From Bacteroidales bacterium (GTDB taxonomy: Bacteria > Bacteroidota > Bacteroidia > Bacteroidales > Muribaculaceae), in assembly GCA_004553485.1 (NCBI GenBank), contig SFLG01000036.1:1-23713 (forward strand): a stretch of 23,713 bases of DNA, in the 5' to 3' direction. Shown here one piece after another: positions 23,555 through 23,713 of the stretch. Both the position numbers and the translations under genes were made by a program. The notes beneath the pieces are model-generated. The model saw nothing but the letters and a program-made list of their open reading frames with translations. It was not told the DNA's origin and did no database searches. Within the stretch, counting starts at the first letter, position 1. Each line of letters begins with the position of its first letter.

Positions 23555-23713
23555 TTAGCGCTTGATGAGGCGCTGGGCGGCGTTGGCGTTGACCTTGACG
23601 AAGTAGACGCCTGCGGCCAGGTTGTCAACGCTGACAGTCATCGTGGTGTCGCCGTTGCCCTTGAACGAGGCCACGCACGAACCGCTGATGTTGTAGATGC
23701 TGACCGACTCGAT
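23555..23713 (-). CDS. C-terminal end of a T9SS type A sorted protein (partial)
   Basis: This is a partial gene running off the right edge; only the last 52 codons and the stop are present. Translation gives IESVSIYNISGSCVASF, then a Gly-Asp-Thr-Thr region, then LAAGVYFVKV and a basic end AQRLIKR. This is the classic type A sorting domain of Bacteroidota: strand with YNxxG, then L-x-x-G-x-Y-x-V-K-V, then K/R near the end. It directs export through the T9SS and surface attachment or release. The cargo domain is outside the window. It was too close to the edge to appear as a full ORF. Confidence 0.88.
   Translation of the reverse strand: MESVSIYNISGSCVASFKGNGDTTMTVSVDNLAAGVYFVKVNANAAQRLIKR

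Overview
The window reads as chromosomal DNA of a GC-rich gut Bacteroidales, most likely Muribaculaceae or a close relative (inference; no marker gene was compared). The reasons are Bacteroidota-specific families (DUF4292, the DUF5103 type IX secretion plug, DUF3109), C-terminal tails that look like type IX secretion (T9SS) sorting domains, weak or absent Shine-Dalgarno sequences, and promoter boxes of the Bacteroides TTTG / TAnnTTTG type upstream of rpmE2 and a tRNA gene.

Layout. Positions 1-376 are an AT-richer, probably non-coding edge with a long interrupted palindrome. Positions 377-8229 hold a tightly packed minus-strand cluster, in transcription order: cyclophilin-type lipoprotein, M16 protease, HflX GTPase, giant AsmA-like protein, HAD phosphatase, with 4-bp ATGA overlaps at two junctions. 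A small unknown minus-strand gene (8400-8780) lies upstream and is divergent from a plus-strand block: tiny CTD-like secreted protein, dUTPase, TPR protein, DUF4292 lipoprotein, EnvC-like LytM protein, Wzx-type flippase, secreted CTD-like protein. A tRNA-Arg(CCG) with its own promoter and terminator lies on the minus strand at 16251-16322. A second plus-strand block follows: uracil-DNA glycosylase, T9SS plug protein, DUF3109 protein, GH20 hexosaminidase. It converges on rpmE2 (ribosomal protein L31 type B) on the minus strand. The last 1.5 kb is non-coding and repeat-rich, and the window closes with the C-terminus of a minus-strand T9SS-sorted protein.

How the genes fit together. Much of the window serves the cell envelope: lipoproteins, AsmA-like lipid or outer-membrane homeostasis, division amidase activation (EnvC-like), glycan flipping, T9SS export and a glycan-degrading hexosaminidase. 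Nucleotide hygiene is represented by dut and ung.

The most unusual signal is between the convergent genes GH20 and rpmE2. Two arrays of tiny hairpins, each with a different but self-complementary stem, are separated by a conserved 7-mer (AGTATTG). The arrays are inverted relative to each other, so each reads in the same sense as the gene that runs into it. The first hairpin contains the stop codon of the GH20 gene. Beyond rpmE2 there is a 17-C homopolymer just upstream of the rpmE2 promoter, two TCC-loop hairpins, and four tandem copies of a repeat of about 233 bp that carries its own hairpin with a GCA-type loop.
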